DNA of 36,855 nt from Pseudomonadota bacterium (GTDB lineage: Bacteria; Bdellovibrionota; Bdellovibrionia; Bdellovibrionales; JACTMU01): assembly GCA_014584465.1 (NCBI GenBank), contig JACTMU010000028.1:1-36855 (forward strand), given 5' to 3'. Positions 1 to 9,417 of this stretch are shown here, one piece after another. Position 1 is the stretch's first letter; each line of letters begins with the position of its first letter. The position numbers and the translations under genes were made by a program. Under the pieces are notes generated by a model, which saw only the letters and a program-made list of their open reading frames with translations, had not been told where the DNA came from and did not search any database.

Positions 1-44
1 CTTACAAGCTGAATCAGGTGTTCATTGATTTGAAGTGCATTCAT
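1..44 (-). CDS. 5' end of an unidentified gene, cut by the window edge
   Basis: On the minus strand an ATG at 44-42 is preceded by a good Shine-Dalgarno sequence (AGGAG, five bases upstream) and opens a frame reading MNALQINEHLIQLV up to the window edge. Only 14 residues are visible, so no function can be given. A possible promoter lies upstream at 100-128. The ribosome-binding site is the main reason to believe this start. Confidence 0.45.
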   Translation of the reverse strand, partial: MNALQINEHLIQLV

Positions 45-99
45 ATCTTCTCCTGTCTGTGAGGTTCAGGCAACTCTACCACAACTTTTTCAAGGCACT

Positions 100-128
100 A
101 TTTTGAGTGGTCTTAAGTGGACTTTCAA
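100..128 (-). promoter_or_regulatory. possible sigma70-type promoter for the left-edge gene
   Basis: On the minus strand TTGAAA (128-123) and CAAAAT (105-100) are separated by 17 bases. The -35 is a good match and the -10 matches four of six positions. Transcription would start about 50 bases before the ATG at 44. This is a pattern match only. Confidence 0.3.
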
Positions 129-279
129 GATCGTCCATAAAGCATGAGAGGGCTTATCAGAGAGAGTTCTAAGGAGTGTCCCCTCTTTTTTTCAAAATGA
201 ACTCCAAATAAGTCGCAAAGAGAGGATTAAGAAGGCAAAAACATCGTCAAGCTATGAGAAGACGGAGCTTCTCTGCACG

Positions 280-450
280 ATGACCCACTTGCCAAACCAA
301 AAGGATCCTCAGACGGTCTACTCCGTGAACGGAAGAGCAGTCAGCGCAGCGGAGTTCAATCAGTTTGTAAAAAAACTTGGAATCTTTGGGCTCTTTACTG
401 GTGGCCAGACCGACTCTGAATCTATGTTTGGGGTTGCCAAATCATCCTGA
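280..450 (+). CDS. small hypothetical ORF, possibly a gene remnant
   Basis: A 56-codon frame starts at an ATG at 280 and ends with TGA at 448-450. The residues are protein-like, with a segment reading YSVNGRAVSAAEF. The same frame is open upstream back to a stop near 154 but contains no other usable start, so this may be the 3' part of a decayed gene. No convincing Shine-Dalgarno sequence precedes 280. Two hairpins follow it (472-501 and 507-526). No family is recognised. Confidence 0.25.
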   Translation: MTHLPNQKDPQTVYSVNGRAVSAAEFNQFVKKLGIFGLFTGGQTDSESMFGVAKSS

Positions 451-471
451 AACCCGGATCTGAACTTACCG

Positions 472-526
472 TTCTATGGCTCTCTGGACCGAGCTATAGA
501 AGCCGGGGTCGCCGAATTAGGCGGCC
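472..526 (+). other. two tandem hairpins between converging transcripts
   Basis: The arms 472-482 and 491-501 form an 11-bp stem with one G-U pair when read as plus-strand RNA; on the minus strand that pair becomes an A-C mismatch. The arms 507-513 and 520-526 form a GC-rich 7-bp stem whose 6-base loop contains the stop codon of the kinase gene ending at 517. No T-run follows either stem, so these are not classical terminators. They may separate rightward transcription from the leftward kinase operon. Confidence 0.3.
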
Positions 527-2682
527 TTAGTGAACTGAAAGATCTCATGAATCGTCTCAAGAAGAACCTGCTTTCGAATGGGCTTGGTCAAGTGAGCATT
601 GCATCCTGAGTTGAGGCTTTGAAGAATCTCGCTCTTCATAGCATAAGCAGACAGCGCAATGATGATGCTCTCTTGCACCCCTTGGGTACGCTCCCATTCG
701 CGGATCTCCCGAGTTGCAGTGTGCCCATCCTTTTCTGGCATTTGTATGTCCATCAACACCAGATCGAAATTACTCTCTTTAAACTGATCAACCGCATCGT
801 GGCCATTGGCAACCTCGACCACCGTGCAAGGAATGTCTTTAAGGTAACTGAGGACAAGCATGCGATTGTCATCGCTGTCATCCACGAGAAGCACCTTAAG
901 GGTCTTTTCAATCTGCCGTCGCGCCGACATCCTCTGATCGTTGTTGAACCGAGCTTCAATCCCCTCCGAAACAACCTGACAAAGAATTCCCTCGTCAATC
1001 GGCTTAGAAAGAATCTCAAAAGCTCCAAGGCGCTTGACCATCTTCTCAGTTTGTTCGTCCACAAAGGAGGAGAGGACCACAAAGGGCACATCACTTCCAG
1101 CGACACGGATCGCCGAAAGTAGATCCAAGCCCTTCACTCCCGGCATATGTATGTCCGAAAGTATGAGATCAATCGCCTCACTCTTTAGAGTCTCTAAGGC
1201 CTCCTCTCCACTTTGAGCAACCAGAACCTGAAATCCATGCTCTTTGAGACACATTTCCACAAGATTGAGAAGATCATGTTCATCTTCAACAACAAGAATT
1301 CGGCGACTTGGCTTGGCACTCTTTCGTCTTTCCGTAAACATGGTGGAGCTCGCTCCTGACGACAAAATCCCTCCGTCTGAAACTTCTGCGTGGAGTTCAT
1401 GTTGCCTTATTCGATCTTGATTTCGAATTTCCAAATTCAAATGAAAACTGAATGTGCTTCCCTCCCCGACTTTGCTCTCAACCCAGATCTCCCCTCCCAT
1501 CATCTCGATGAGTCGTCGAGAGATGTTGAGCCCAAGACCTGTTCCCCCAAAACGACGCGTGATCGATGAATCCGCCTGAGTGAACATTTCAAAAATTCTT
1601 CCCAGATGATCCTCTGGAATTCCCACCCCTGTGTCGATGACGGAAAACTTGATGCACGAGTGATTCCCATTGGATACAGGTCCCTTTTCGACTTTGAGTT
1701 TGACGCTGCCCTTTTCTGTAAACTTAATGGCATTCCCCACAAGGTTGATCAAAATCTGTCGCACGCGCTCTGAATCTCCCATACGATGAGCGCGCAAATC
1801 ACATGCAATCTCAACATCCAACTCAAGTCCTTTGTCTCGCGCCTTAAGTTCCAAGACCTCTTTTACATCGACGATCAAATGCCTTATGCTAAACTCACGG
1901 GCTTCAAGACTCAATTGTCCCGCCTCAATTTTTGAAAAATCAAGTATGTCATTGATCAAGAACAAGAGCGCATTGCCAGACCTTTGAAATACTTTCACAA
2001 ATTTTCTCTGATCTTCAGACAAGTTGGTTTCTACAAGAAGTTCGGCCATTCCTAAAATGGCGTTGAGCGGTGTGCGAATCTCGTGACTCATATTAGCTAA
2101 AAAGAGTGACTTTGCCTTAGACGCAATGTCAAGGAGTCCATTTTTTTCTCTGAGATCATCCAGACTCTTTTGCATGGCACGCTTAAACTCCCACTTCATT
2201 GAGAGCGAATAGACAAGTTGAAAGACTTCGATTGGCTCAAAGGGCTTCTTAAGAATGACCAATCGATCACTCGAACCAAGTCGACTCAAGATTTCGCTCC
2301 AGGAGTAGGACGAGTAGGCTGTGCAGATGACCACTTGGATGTCGGGGCACTCTTGGAGAATTTTAAGAGTGGTCTCAAGTCCATCCCAACCTGGCGGCAT
2401 TCGCATGTCGACAAAGGCCACAGAGTAGGGATGCTCCGTCTTCAGACGGTCTCGCACCATCTCAAGCCCCTTTTCTCCCTGAAAGGCTGAGTCGAGAATG
2501 AACTTCATCTGCCGGTCACTGGCAACTTCTTTCGCTGAAGATCCAAAGAAGGCCTCCTCTCGTTTTAGAAGCTCACCCTCTTCACCAAGATCCGAGGCTT
2601 CCAAAATCTTTCGATAGTCCTTATGTATCTGGGCATTGTCGTCCACGATCAGAATATGAAAAACTTTCGTTAAATTGCTCAT
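517..2682 (-). CDS. soluble hybrid histidine kinase with three receiver domains (REC-HisKA-HATPase-REC-REC)
   Basis: This 721-residue signalling protein has no membrane segment. An N-terminal receiver domain of the long type spans about 8-155 (phosphoacceptor D92 in FVDMRMPPGWDG). A short helical linker leads to the HisKA dimerisation domain with H200 in FLANMSHEIRTPLNAILGMA. The ATPase domain covers about 300-418, with N-box NLVGNAIKF, G1 box DTGVGIP and G2 box GGTGLGL. Two further receivers follow at about 460-575 (D510) and 595-715 (D645). The start overlaps the stop of the upstream kinase gene as ATGA, so the two are translationally coupled. The N-terminal receiver could accept phosphate from that membrane kinase. 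No DNA-binding output domain is present, so the final target is probably another protein. The kinase core and last receiver resemble those of the kinase at 28001-30175. Confidence 0.93.
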   Translation of the reverse strand: MSNLTKVFHILIVDDNAQIHKDYRKILEASDLGEEGELLKREEAFFGSSAKEVASDRQMKFILDSAFQGEKGLEMVRDRLKTEHPYSVAFVDMRMPPGWDGLETTLKILQECPDIQVVICTAYSSYSWSEILSRLGSSDRLVILKKPFEPIEVFQLVYSLSMKWEFKRAMQKSLDDLREKNGLLDIASKAKSLFLANMSHEIRTPLNAILGMAELLVETNLSEDQRKFVKVFQRSGNALLFLINDILDFSKIEAGQLSLEAREFSIRHLIVDVKEVLELKARDKGLELDVEIACDLRAHRMGDSERVRQILINLVGNAIKFTEKGSVKLKVEKGPVSNGNHSCIKFSVIDTGVGIPEDHLGRIFEMFTQADSSITRRFGGTGLGLNISRRLIEMMGGEIWVESKVGEGSTFSFHLNLEIRNQDRIRQHELHAEVSDGGILSSGASSTMFTERRKSAKPSRRILVVEDEHDLLNLVEMCLKEHGFQVLVAQSGEEALETLKSEAIDLILSDIHMPGVKGLDLLSAIRVAGSDVPFVVLSSFVDEQTEKMVKRLGAFEILSKPIDEGILCQVVSEGIEARFNNDQRMSARRQIEKTLKVLLVDDSDDNRMLVLSYLKDIPCTVVEVANGHDAVDQFKESNFDLVLMDIQMPEKDGHTATREIREWERTQGVQESIIIALSAYAMKSEILQSLNSGCNAHLTKPIRKQVLLETIHEIFQFTKAA

Positions 2683-5432
2683 GCTACCACCGCCAGATTA
2701 CTTGCATAGGGAACCTCCAACGCAAACGTTGCTCCTTGTCCCAATCCGTGGGTGACACAGCTGAGATGACCGCCCATCTCTTGAGCCGAGAGCAGACAGT
2801 TGTGAAGCCCGAAGCCATGTCCTTCAGGTTTTGTCGTAAACCCGAATTGAAAGATTCGACTTTGGTTCTCATCAGAAATTCCGATGCCATTGTCTATTAC
2901 TTCGATTCGAATTCGATCCTTAAATCGGCCCGTTCGAATTCTGATCTCTTTATTTGAATTGCCAGATTCTTTCAATGCCTCTTTGGAATTCTGAATAAGA
3001 TTGACTAAGATTTGAACGATCTTGTGCTTGTCAACCATCGAAGGTTCAATGGATTCAAATTCTCGGATGATGTCAATTCCCCACTTTCCAAGTGAGCCAC
3101 TCGACATCCGAATGGAGTCTTCCACAATCTCATTGATCGACATGAGCTCCTGAGCACTTGATCTTCCAGCATAGGTTTGCTGAAGATCTACAATATTGGA
3201 CATATGTTCAATGTTCTTTCTCAAAGAGCTGACTTCTGACAAGATCTCCGACTCTGTCTTGACCATCACCTCTGTCACATAGGAAAAGTAGTCCCCGAAA
3301 TTTTTCCCACGCTCATCTTGCGTAAGAAATTCCGCCAGATTGGATTGAGATTTCAGAAGATCCGATGACTCTTTGAGCCTTTGAATCCGCAAGTGATGAA
3401 TCTTTTCTGGCAAAAGATGAATCGTGACATTTGCACTGTTAAGCACATTTCCGACATTGTGAAGAACTCCATTGGCAACTTCAGCCATGCCCGCCTTTCG
3501 AGAAGATTCGATCAGTTGAGTGTGCAGGAAGTGCAATTCCAATTCTGCTTTCTTTCGATCCGTAATCACCTCTGTGAACATGATGATCCCTCCGATCACA
3601 TTGGTTTCCAAATACCAAGGATGAACCTCCCACTTGATCCACTCTATAGTACCCTCCGAAGATTCAAACTTATCTTCTTTACAAACTTCTGAGTAGCCTT
3701 CCAAACAGGATGAATGAATTTCCTTCCATCTCTCTGGGGTTTCAGGAAAGATGTCGTAATGAGATTTTCCAATGAAATCGACATTCTCCAAATTGTAATC
3801 TCTGATCCAACGATCGCTTGCCACAAGATATCTCACGTTTGAATCAAACATGGCGATGGCTGCCGGCGTGTGCTTGACGAAAAGTCGCAATTGAGCTTCA
3901 GATTTCTTCAATGAGTTCTCAATTTTCTTCATCTCTGAGACATCACGGACAATCCCAGCCAAAAGGGTCTCATGTCCAAGTTGGATCAAACTGATCGACA
4001 GAATGACGGGTATTTCCGTGCCATCTCGGTGTCTTCCCATTGCATTTGAAATGGTCCCCTGTTGCTCCCGATCAGGCTTCTCAGAAAAATACTTTTCAAG
4101 GTAGGACACATAAACCCTTTTTAACTCCGCTCCCATGAGTATTCCCACATCCTTGCCAACCACTTCATCTTTTGTGTAACCAAAGAGCTTCTCTGCGGCC
4201 ACATTGAAACTTTTGACCTTTCGATCGATTCCGATCGTGATGACCCCATCTTGAGCGGTCTCAAAGATGACTCGAAATTTCTCTTCACTCTGAATCAAAG
4301 CAAGATTTCTTTGGTGAACTTGCTCCACCATCTTCTGAAATGACCGAGCAAGTGTTCCAATTTCATCACGATAGTGTGTAGGGAGCGAAACCTCATTTGC
4401 ACCTGTCCCAAATCCTTCAACCGCTCGCGTGATCTCAGAAAGTGGGGTCGTGATCTGATTGGCAAGAGTCACGGCTCCAACTGCGCACAAAATGGCAAGT
4501 CCTATGACCACCATCAGACTCTCATTGCGAAGATGCTGAGACGCAAGGAGGGCTCGACGCGAATCCACCACAACTCCTACTCCCAAAAATCGTTCTGCGT
4601 GAAGTGGATCATAGTGCACTTTATGAAAGTAGATGTTCTTCGTATTGGATCCCACCTCGGAATGGACAGGCAAAACGATGCTCTTCTCCCGATGAAAAGA
4701 GCTCAATTTCTCTTCAATTTCAGGAAAGATCTCTCTCACGTTGGGACTTTTTGACATCGTTTTGAATCTCGGACTGGAAAAGTCAAACGCCACAAGATGA
4801 CCCTTTTCATCAACCACAAATGGTTCAAACTCCTTTGCAGTTTCAATGACGAACTCACTCAGGTCTTTCTTGAGATCAAGCGTGAGAACAAGTTCACCGA
4901 TCTGATGTTCCCCTGAAAAGAGGGGTGTCTTTGCAGTCAAATAGGTCTCTTGGCTGAGCGAATGAACGCCTCCTCCAAATGAGATTTCAGAAAAGAAGAT
5001 CTCTCCGGGGTGTCCGCCCAAATTCAAAGGAAACGATACCCTCGCATCCGAAGCCGAAGGAAATGCGCGCAACTCAGTTCCAAACCGCTCAAGTCCAAGT
5101 GCCAAAACCGATGAACCCTCGATACGATGGACCCAAGCACGATGATAGACACTCTTTTCACCAAGAAATTTACGAAGTATCTCTTCGATCTCCACGTCCC
5201 CTTTCTCTGGCTTTACCACCTTCGAAAGAAAAAGGAGATCTTCCTTAAGGACTTCAACCGGCCGCAAGAGACGCTGAGCCCTCATCTCCACATCGGTCCT
5301 TTGGTGATCCTCCAATTGATCGAGCAAAATGGAGCTGGAACCCCGATCCATGTAGACGCCGACAAAGAGTGCTACCGTCATCACCGAACCAAAAACAAGA
5401 AATGTAATCTTTGTTGATATCCGTCGTTTCAT
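2679..5432 (-). CDS. membrane-bound sensor histidine kinase (Cache-like sensor, HAMP, two PAS, kinase core)
   Basis: This 917-residue inner-membrane kinase is the first gene of a two-gene leftward operon. A membrane segment at about 8-27 and another at about 305-325 enclose a periplasmic region of about 275 residues, sized like a double Cache sensor. A HAMP linker (about 326-378) and two PAS domains (about 382-500 and 515-628) follow. The phosphoacceptor is probably H658 in GVLHNVGNVLNS, a variant H-box without the usual HExxTP. The ATPase domain at about 795-910 has NLIQNSKEAL, DNGIGI and a GHGFGLH lid. There is no receiver domain, so phosphate should pass to a partner. The coupled downstream protein, which starts with a receiver domain, is the obvious candidate. 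The ligand cannot be read from the sequence. Confidence 0.93.
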   Translation of the reverse strand: MKRRISTKITFLVFGSVMTVALFVGVYMDRGSSSILLDQLEDHQRTDVEMRAQRLLRPVEVLKEDLLFLSKVVKPEKGDVEIEEILRKFLGEKSVYHRAWVHRIEGSSVLALGLERFGTELRAFPSASDARVSFPLNLGGHPGEIFFSEISFGGGVHSLSQETYLTAKTPLFSGEHQIGELVLTLDLKKDLSEFVIETAKEFEPFVVDEKGHLVAFDFSSPRFKTMSKSPNVREIFPEIEEKLSSFHREKSIVLPVHSEVGSNTKNIYFHKVHYDPLHAERFLGVGVVVDSRRALLASQHLRNESLMVVIGLAILCAVGAVTLANQITTPLSEITRAVEGFGTGANEVSLPTHYRDEIGTLARSFQKMVEQVHQRNLALIQSEEKFRVIFETAQDGVITIGIDRKVKSFNVAAEKLFGYTKDEVVGKDVGILMGAELKRVYVSYLEKYFSEKPDREQQGTISNAMGRHRDGTEIPVILSISLIQLGHETLLAGIVRDVSEMKKIENSLKKSEAQLRLFVKHTPAAIAMFDSNVRYLVASDRWIRDYNLENVDFIGKSHYDIFPETPERWKEIHSSCLEGYSEVCKEDKFESSEGTIEWIKWEVHPWYLETNVIGGIIMFTEVITDRKKAELELHFLHTQLIESSRKAGMAEVANGVLHNVGNVLNSANVTIHLLPEKIHHLRIQRLKESSDLLKSQSNLAEFLTQDERGKNFGDYFSYVTEVMVKTESEILSEVSSLRKNIEHMSNIVDLQQTYAGRSSAQELMSINEIVEDSIRMSSGSLGKWGIDIIREFESIEPSMVDKHKIVQILVNLIQNSKEALKESGNSNKEIRIRTGRFKDRIRIEVIDNGIGISDENQSRIFQFGFTTKPEGHGFGLHNCLLSAQEMGGHLSCVTHGLGQGATFALEVPYASNLAVVA

Positions 5433-5585
5433 AGCTCCACTGTTCCTACTCTATGGCCAACACCTTGGCCCGATGATATGTCCTAGACCATTTTCTGACG
5501 TTCCTTCTTATCGGTCATGTTGGACAAAAGTTTGGGTGTTTTTTCGATGGTCAATGAATTGTATGTAAGAGCTTACAATCCTATA

Positions 5586-7382
5586 TCAGTGTGAAACGAA
5601 TTCGGTATTCTGCGAAGTGTAAAGATCGTAATAGGCACCTTTTTGACTAAGAAGTTCACGGTGACTTCCCTGTTCAACGATATTTCCATGACTCAAAACG
5701 ATGATTCGATCACAGTTCAATATCGTAGAAAGACGATGAGCAATGATCACACTCGTGCGGTTACGAATGATCTCATTTGTTGCTCGTTGAATCCGTGATT
5801 CCGAATGGGAATCAATGTTCGCAGTGGCCTCATCCAGAATCAAGATGTCGGGATCAAAAGCAAAGATCCGTGCAAATGAGATCAATTGCCTCTCCCCCGC
5901 GCTCAGATTGGCTCCCCGCTCTTCCACCAATCGATCGAGGCCAGACTTATGTCGATAGATCAGATCACTGCACTGTGCTCTTTCGACGGCTCTCTCCACC
6001 TGCTCACGCGAAATTTCGGGGTGGTTTAAGCTCACATTGTCACCGATCGTGCCTCGAAAAATAAAGTTATCCTGTTGTACGACCCCCATTCTTCTTCTCA
6101 AAGATCGCACCGCCAACATTGAGTGATCCTGCCCATCAAAGTAGATCACCCCTCTCTCAAGTTGATAAAATCGTTGAAGTAATGAGATCATGGTCGACTT
6201 TCCACTTCCGGTGCGCCCCACAAGCGCAACTGACTCGCCAGGCCGAATGTCCAGATCGACATCCTTGAGTGCCCAGGGCAGATGTTTCGAGTATCGAAAG
6301 AAGACCCCTTTGAAAGTGATCTGTCCAGACAGTTTGGTTCTGCAAACCTCACCCTCAAGTGACTCTGCAGGTTCGTCGAGCAGATCAAAAATCCGCTCTG
6401 CACTGGTCAAGGTATTTTGAAGCTGGTTATACACATCCAAAATGTGTTGAAGTGGTTGCTGAAAGTCTTGAAGGTGCATGAAAAAAGCAATGAGGGCTCC
6501 AATGCCGATGGCATCCTCAGCCTTCAAATATCCACCCCAAAAAAGGGCCATTGCGATGGTCACTGCATTAAACAAACTCAATGTGGGCCACAAAAGCGCA
6601 AAGTATCGCACCGACCGCAGTTGCGTCTTCGTATAGCCCGACGAGAGAGCGTAAAATTTGCGGAGATTCTTTGCCACCCGGTTGTAGAGCTGCAAAATCC
6701 GCATGCCGCTGATGTTTTCCGAAACAAATGAGTTGATCTCTGCCAACTGCTTCTTGGCGATTCGCAAGGTCTCCTTCACCTTCCGGCTCAAATGAATCAC
6801 AACAAAAAAGAGGGGAGGAGCAATCGCCAATGTCCATAAGGTCAGCTTGACTGAAATTAGGAGCATCGCACCCAAAATGGCCAGAAGGCTGATGGAGTCG
6901 CTCAGTACCGTCACAAGCCCTTTGGAAAAGAGCTCTCCAAGAGCTATGATGTCATTGGTCGCACGGGTCACCACACGTCCAACCGGATTTCGATCAAAGT
7001 AGGTCATCGGCAAACTTTGAATATGGTTCATAAGATCACTTCGAAGCTCATACAAAACGCGATTTCCCAGTCGATTGAAGAGATAGCGATGAGAAAACAG
7101 GAGAAGAGATCGACAGATCTCAGCAACAAGATATCCCATCGCAATCTTGGTCAATAGTGAGAGGTCCTTTTTGAGAATGCCATCGTCGATGGCATAGCCA
7201 AAAAGATTGGGAATCACTCTCCCCACTAGGGCAAGCACAACAACCGAAGCGACCGCAAGAGTAAAAACTCCCATCTGGCGGCGAACATAGGGCCAAAGAC
7301 GAACAAAGATCCCCCAATAGTTGGCCTCTTGAGCCACCTTATCTTCTGAAATAAAATTGGATCTCTTTTCAGATGGACTCAT
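5586..7382 (-). CDS. ABC exporter half-transporter, catalytically canonical subunit
   Basis: This 598-residue protein combines an exporter membrane domain (about 28-320, six predicted helices) with a C-terminal ATPase domain. The ATPase shows Walker A GRTGSGKST (389-397), Walker B ILILDE ending in catalytic E518, and the H-loop histidine H549. Its signature motif is altered to LSAGERQ (493-499). It pairs with the gene just upstream on the minus strand: the ATG overlaps that gene's TGA by four bases. In heterodimeric exporters of the MdlAB/TM287-288 type, the subunit with the normal glutamate carries the altered signature, and this pair follows that rule. The substrate (lipid, drug or peptide) is unknown. 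Confidence 0.92.
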   Translation of the reverse strand: MSPSEKRSNFISEDKVAQEANYWGIFVRLWPYVRRQMGVFTLAVASVVVLALVGRVIPNLFGYAIDDGILKKDLSLLTKIAMGYLVAEICRSLLLFSHRYLFNRLGNRVLYELRSDLMNHIQSLPMTYFDRNPVGRVVTRATNDIIALGELFSKGLVTVLSDSISLLAILGAMLLISVKLTLWTLAIAPPLFFVVIHLSRKVKETLRIAKKQLAEINSFVSENISGMRILQLYNRVAKNLRKFYALSSGYTKTQLRSVRYFALLWPTLSLFNAVTIAMALFWGGYLKAEDAIGIGALIAFFMHLQDFQQPLQHILDVYNQLQNTLTSAERIFDLLDEPAESLEGEVCRTKLSGQITFKGVFFRYSKHLPWALKDVDLDIRPGESVALVGRTGSGKSTMISLLQRFYQLERGVIYFDGQDHSMLAVRSLRRRMGVVQQDNFIFRGTIGDNVSLNHPEISREQVERAVERAQCSDLIYRHKSGLDRLVEERGANLSAGERQLISFARIFAFDPDILILDEATANIDSHSESRIQRATNEIIRNRTSVIIAHRLSTILNCDRIIVLSHGNIVEQGSHRELLSQKGAYYDLYTSQNTEFVSH

Positions 7383-9199
7383 ATGCAGTCACAACCCTTG
7401 CTTTCAGACCTCGAAAATAAATCAGATGAATTTCCCTGAAGCTCCTCCAATCTTCGATAGAAGGGACTTGATTCCAGCAACTCCTCATGAGTTCCCACAG
7501 CTTCAATTTTCCCTTGGTCAAAAACCACAATACGATGAGCCAACTTCAAACTGGCGAGTCTGTGGGAAATGATGATGGTGGTCTGTTGACTTTCCATACG
7601 TTGATGGATCGATCTCTTCAATCTCTCAAGGAGCAACTTTTCCGTTTCATGATCCACAGCACTTAGGGAATCATCTAAGATGATGACCGGAGAGTTTCGG
7701 ATGATGGCACGGGCGAGAGTCAACCTCTGCTTCTGCCCTCCGGAAAGATTTACGCCCCTTTCGCCAAGTTCTGAGCCATATCCAAAGGGAAGTGCTTCAA
7801 TCTCCCCATGAAGCTCCACAGCGCGTGCGCTCTCCTGAATGGCTTCAACGGTGGGCATCACTTCAAGCCCCAAAGTGATGCTCTGGTCGATGGTTTCACT
7901 AAAGAGAAAGGACTCCTGAGGGACCAGCGAAATGAGTGATCTCAGAGACTTCTGAGTGATCTTTTCAATGCTGTGACCATTAAAGAGTATGGTGTTTTCA
8001 GCCACAGGATAGAGTCGACACATAAGTTGCGCCAAAGTCGATTTACCTGCGCCCACGGCGCCCACAAATCCAATGGCCTCTCCAGATCGAATCGTCAAAG
8101 AGACCCTTTTGAGAACCTCTTCATCATGGTGCGGGTATTTAAAGGTCAGATCTTGAATCTCAAGCTTTTCAAAATGGTCAAGTTCCACCACGCCCTCATC
8201 GGGAATGTCGCTTTCGGTCCTTAACAATTCGGTGATTCTTTCAAAGGAGGCCTTTCCCTGCTGAACGAAGCTGATCCCAAAACCGATGGCCGTCATGGGC
8301 CAGATCATCTTCTGGATGTAGCGGTGAAATGCGACCAAACTCCCAATCGTCATCGCCCCAGTCATGACGTCAGGCGTAGCATACAGAAGAAGCAGCACGC
8401 TTCCAGAAGCAACTCCAAACTCCATCACTGGTTGAAAATAGGAGTCGACCAGCGCGCTGCTGTTGCAGGCATCCTCGTACTTGCGACTGACTTCGTTGAA
8501 AAGTCGAGTCTGATTCTCCTCCTGACCGTAGCTTTTGATCACCCGAATGCCTGAGATGATCTCTTGAGTGACACCTGATACCTCAGAGAAACGATCTTGT
8601 TGAAGACGATACCTCTCATTCATGGTCTTCTCGACCCTATTGATCACAAACGGTATAAGGGGCAACAGCACGAGGGTCTTCCAGGTCCAGCTCACAGAGA
8701 GCGAAAGCATGAGAGGCAGAACGATGGCGATCACAAAAAAAGCATCAAAGAGAACTAGAAATCCAGGCCCAATGGCCATTCGAAATGAGTTCACATCGTT
8801 GGAAATCAAACTCATCAGCTGTCCAACGGGATTTCTCTGAAAAAATGAGGGCCCCAAAATAGTGAATTTCTCAAAAATGCGACCCCGCAAATCTTCTGCA
8901 ACTACGTGGTGGAATCGCCCAAAAAATATGCGCCAACCATAGCGAAACAGTGCAACCCCACCTATAACAAAAAAGAAGAGGCCCGTCGTGATCGCAAGCT
9001 CTGAAAGCTGAGCCCCCTCTAGGACCTGATCGATTCCACGCTTAAGAATCAAGGGGGGGAGCGCATCCATAACATTTGTGGCCAATAGGGCACCCATCCC
9101 AATTAGGAAAGGACGACGATGGGTCTTAATATAGTAGCGAAAGGGTCTCTCGTAAAAGAGCCCCTCACTCTCATCTCTCGAATTCATTACGGATTTCAT
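7379..9199 (-). CDS. ABC exporter half-transporter, degenerate-site subunit
   Basis: This 606-residue partner of the downstream ABC gene has a membrane domain at about 25-320 and an ATPase domain from about 345. Walker A is GAVGAGKST (380-388) and the signature is the canonical LSGGQ (485-489). Walker B reads VIILDD, with aspartate D510 in place of the catalytic glutamate. The H-loop histidine is H546. The degenerate ATP site would therefore consist of this Walker B and the partner's altered signature, and the active site of the other two halves. It is the first gene of a leftward two-gene operon transcribed away from the nuo operon. No clear ribosome-binding site precedes either ATG (9199 or four codons later), so the exact start is uncertain. 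Confidence 0.92.
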   Translation of the reverse strand: MKSVMNSRDESEGLFYERPFRYYIKTHRRPFLIGMGALLATNVMDALPPLILKRGIDQVLEGAQLSELAITTGLFFFVIGGVALFRYGWRIFFGRFHHVVAEDLRGRIFEKFTILGPSFFQRNPVGQLMSLISNDVNSFRMAIGPGFLVLFDAFFVIAIVLPLMLSLSVSWTWKTLVLLPLIPFVINRVEKTMNERYRLQQDRFSEVSGVTQEIISGIRVIKSYGQEENQTRLFNEVSRKYEDACNSSALVDSYFQPVMEFGVASGSVLLLLYATPDVMTGAMTIGSLVAFHRYIQKMIWPMTAIGFGISFVQQGKASFERITELLRTESDIPDEGVVELDHFEKLEIQDLTFKYPHHDEEVLKRVSLTIRSGEAIGFVGAVGAGKSTLAQLMCRLYPVAENTILFNGHSIEKITQKSLRSLISLVPQESFLFSETIDQSITLGLEVMPTVEAIQESARAVELHGEIEALPFGYGSELGERGVNLSGGQKQRLTLARAIIRNSPVIILDDSLSAVDHETEKLLLERLKRSIHQRMESQQTTIIISHRLASLKLAHRIVVFDQGKIEAVGTHEELLESSPFYRRLEELQGNSSDLFSRSESKGCDCI

Positions 9200-9274
9200 T
9201 GTGATGGTTCAGAATGCCCCTTTTTTCATCAACAATCAAAGGTTCCTTTTTAACAACATCGCGTTATATGCATT

Positions 9275-9303
9275 TTGAAAACAAGAAATTATCTCTTTAT
9301 ACT
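9275..9303 (+). promoter_or_regulatory. sigma70-type promoter of the nuo operon
   Basis: TTGAAA (9275-9280) and TATACT (9298-9303) are separated by exactly 17 bases. Transcription would start near 9310, leaving a leader of about 100 bases before nuoB. Its position rules out the upstream in-frame codons at 9214 and 9268 as nuoB starts. It lies in the gap between nuo and the divergent ABC operon. Confidence 0.7.
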
Positions 9304-9417
9304 CGCAAAGAATTTTCAGATAAGTTATTTAAAGTAGGTATCGTTGAAGTATCGTTGCGAGAGGCTGAGCGCACAACTGCGCACCACTTACGCAAGCGCA
9401 ACACGGGGATGAGTGAG

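Noticed and set aside
619-1122. Plus-strand frame of 167 codons inside the soluble hybrid kinase gene
   Set aside because: It is antisense to a coding region with clear receiver-domain motifs, has no ribosome-binding site and shows no recognisable protein features.
5564-5577. TGTAAG-AG-CTTACA inverted repeat after the ABC operon
   Set aside because: The 2-base loop is too small for an RNA hairpin and no T-run follows; as an operator it would lie far from any start except that of the kinase operon, with no supporting promoter.
9214-9417. In-frame N-terminal extension of NuoB by 68 codons
   Set aside because: The extension begins upstream of a clear promoter at 9275-9303, has no ribosome-binding site, and its residues are not typical of NuoB.
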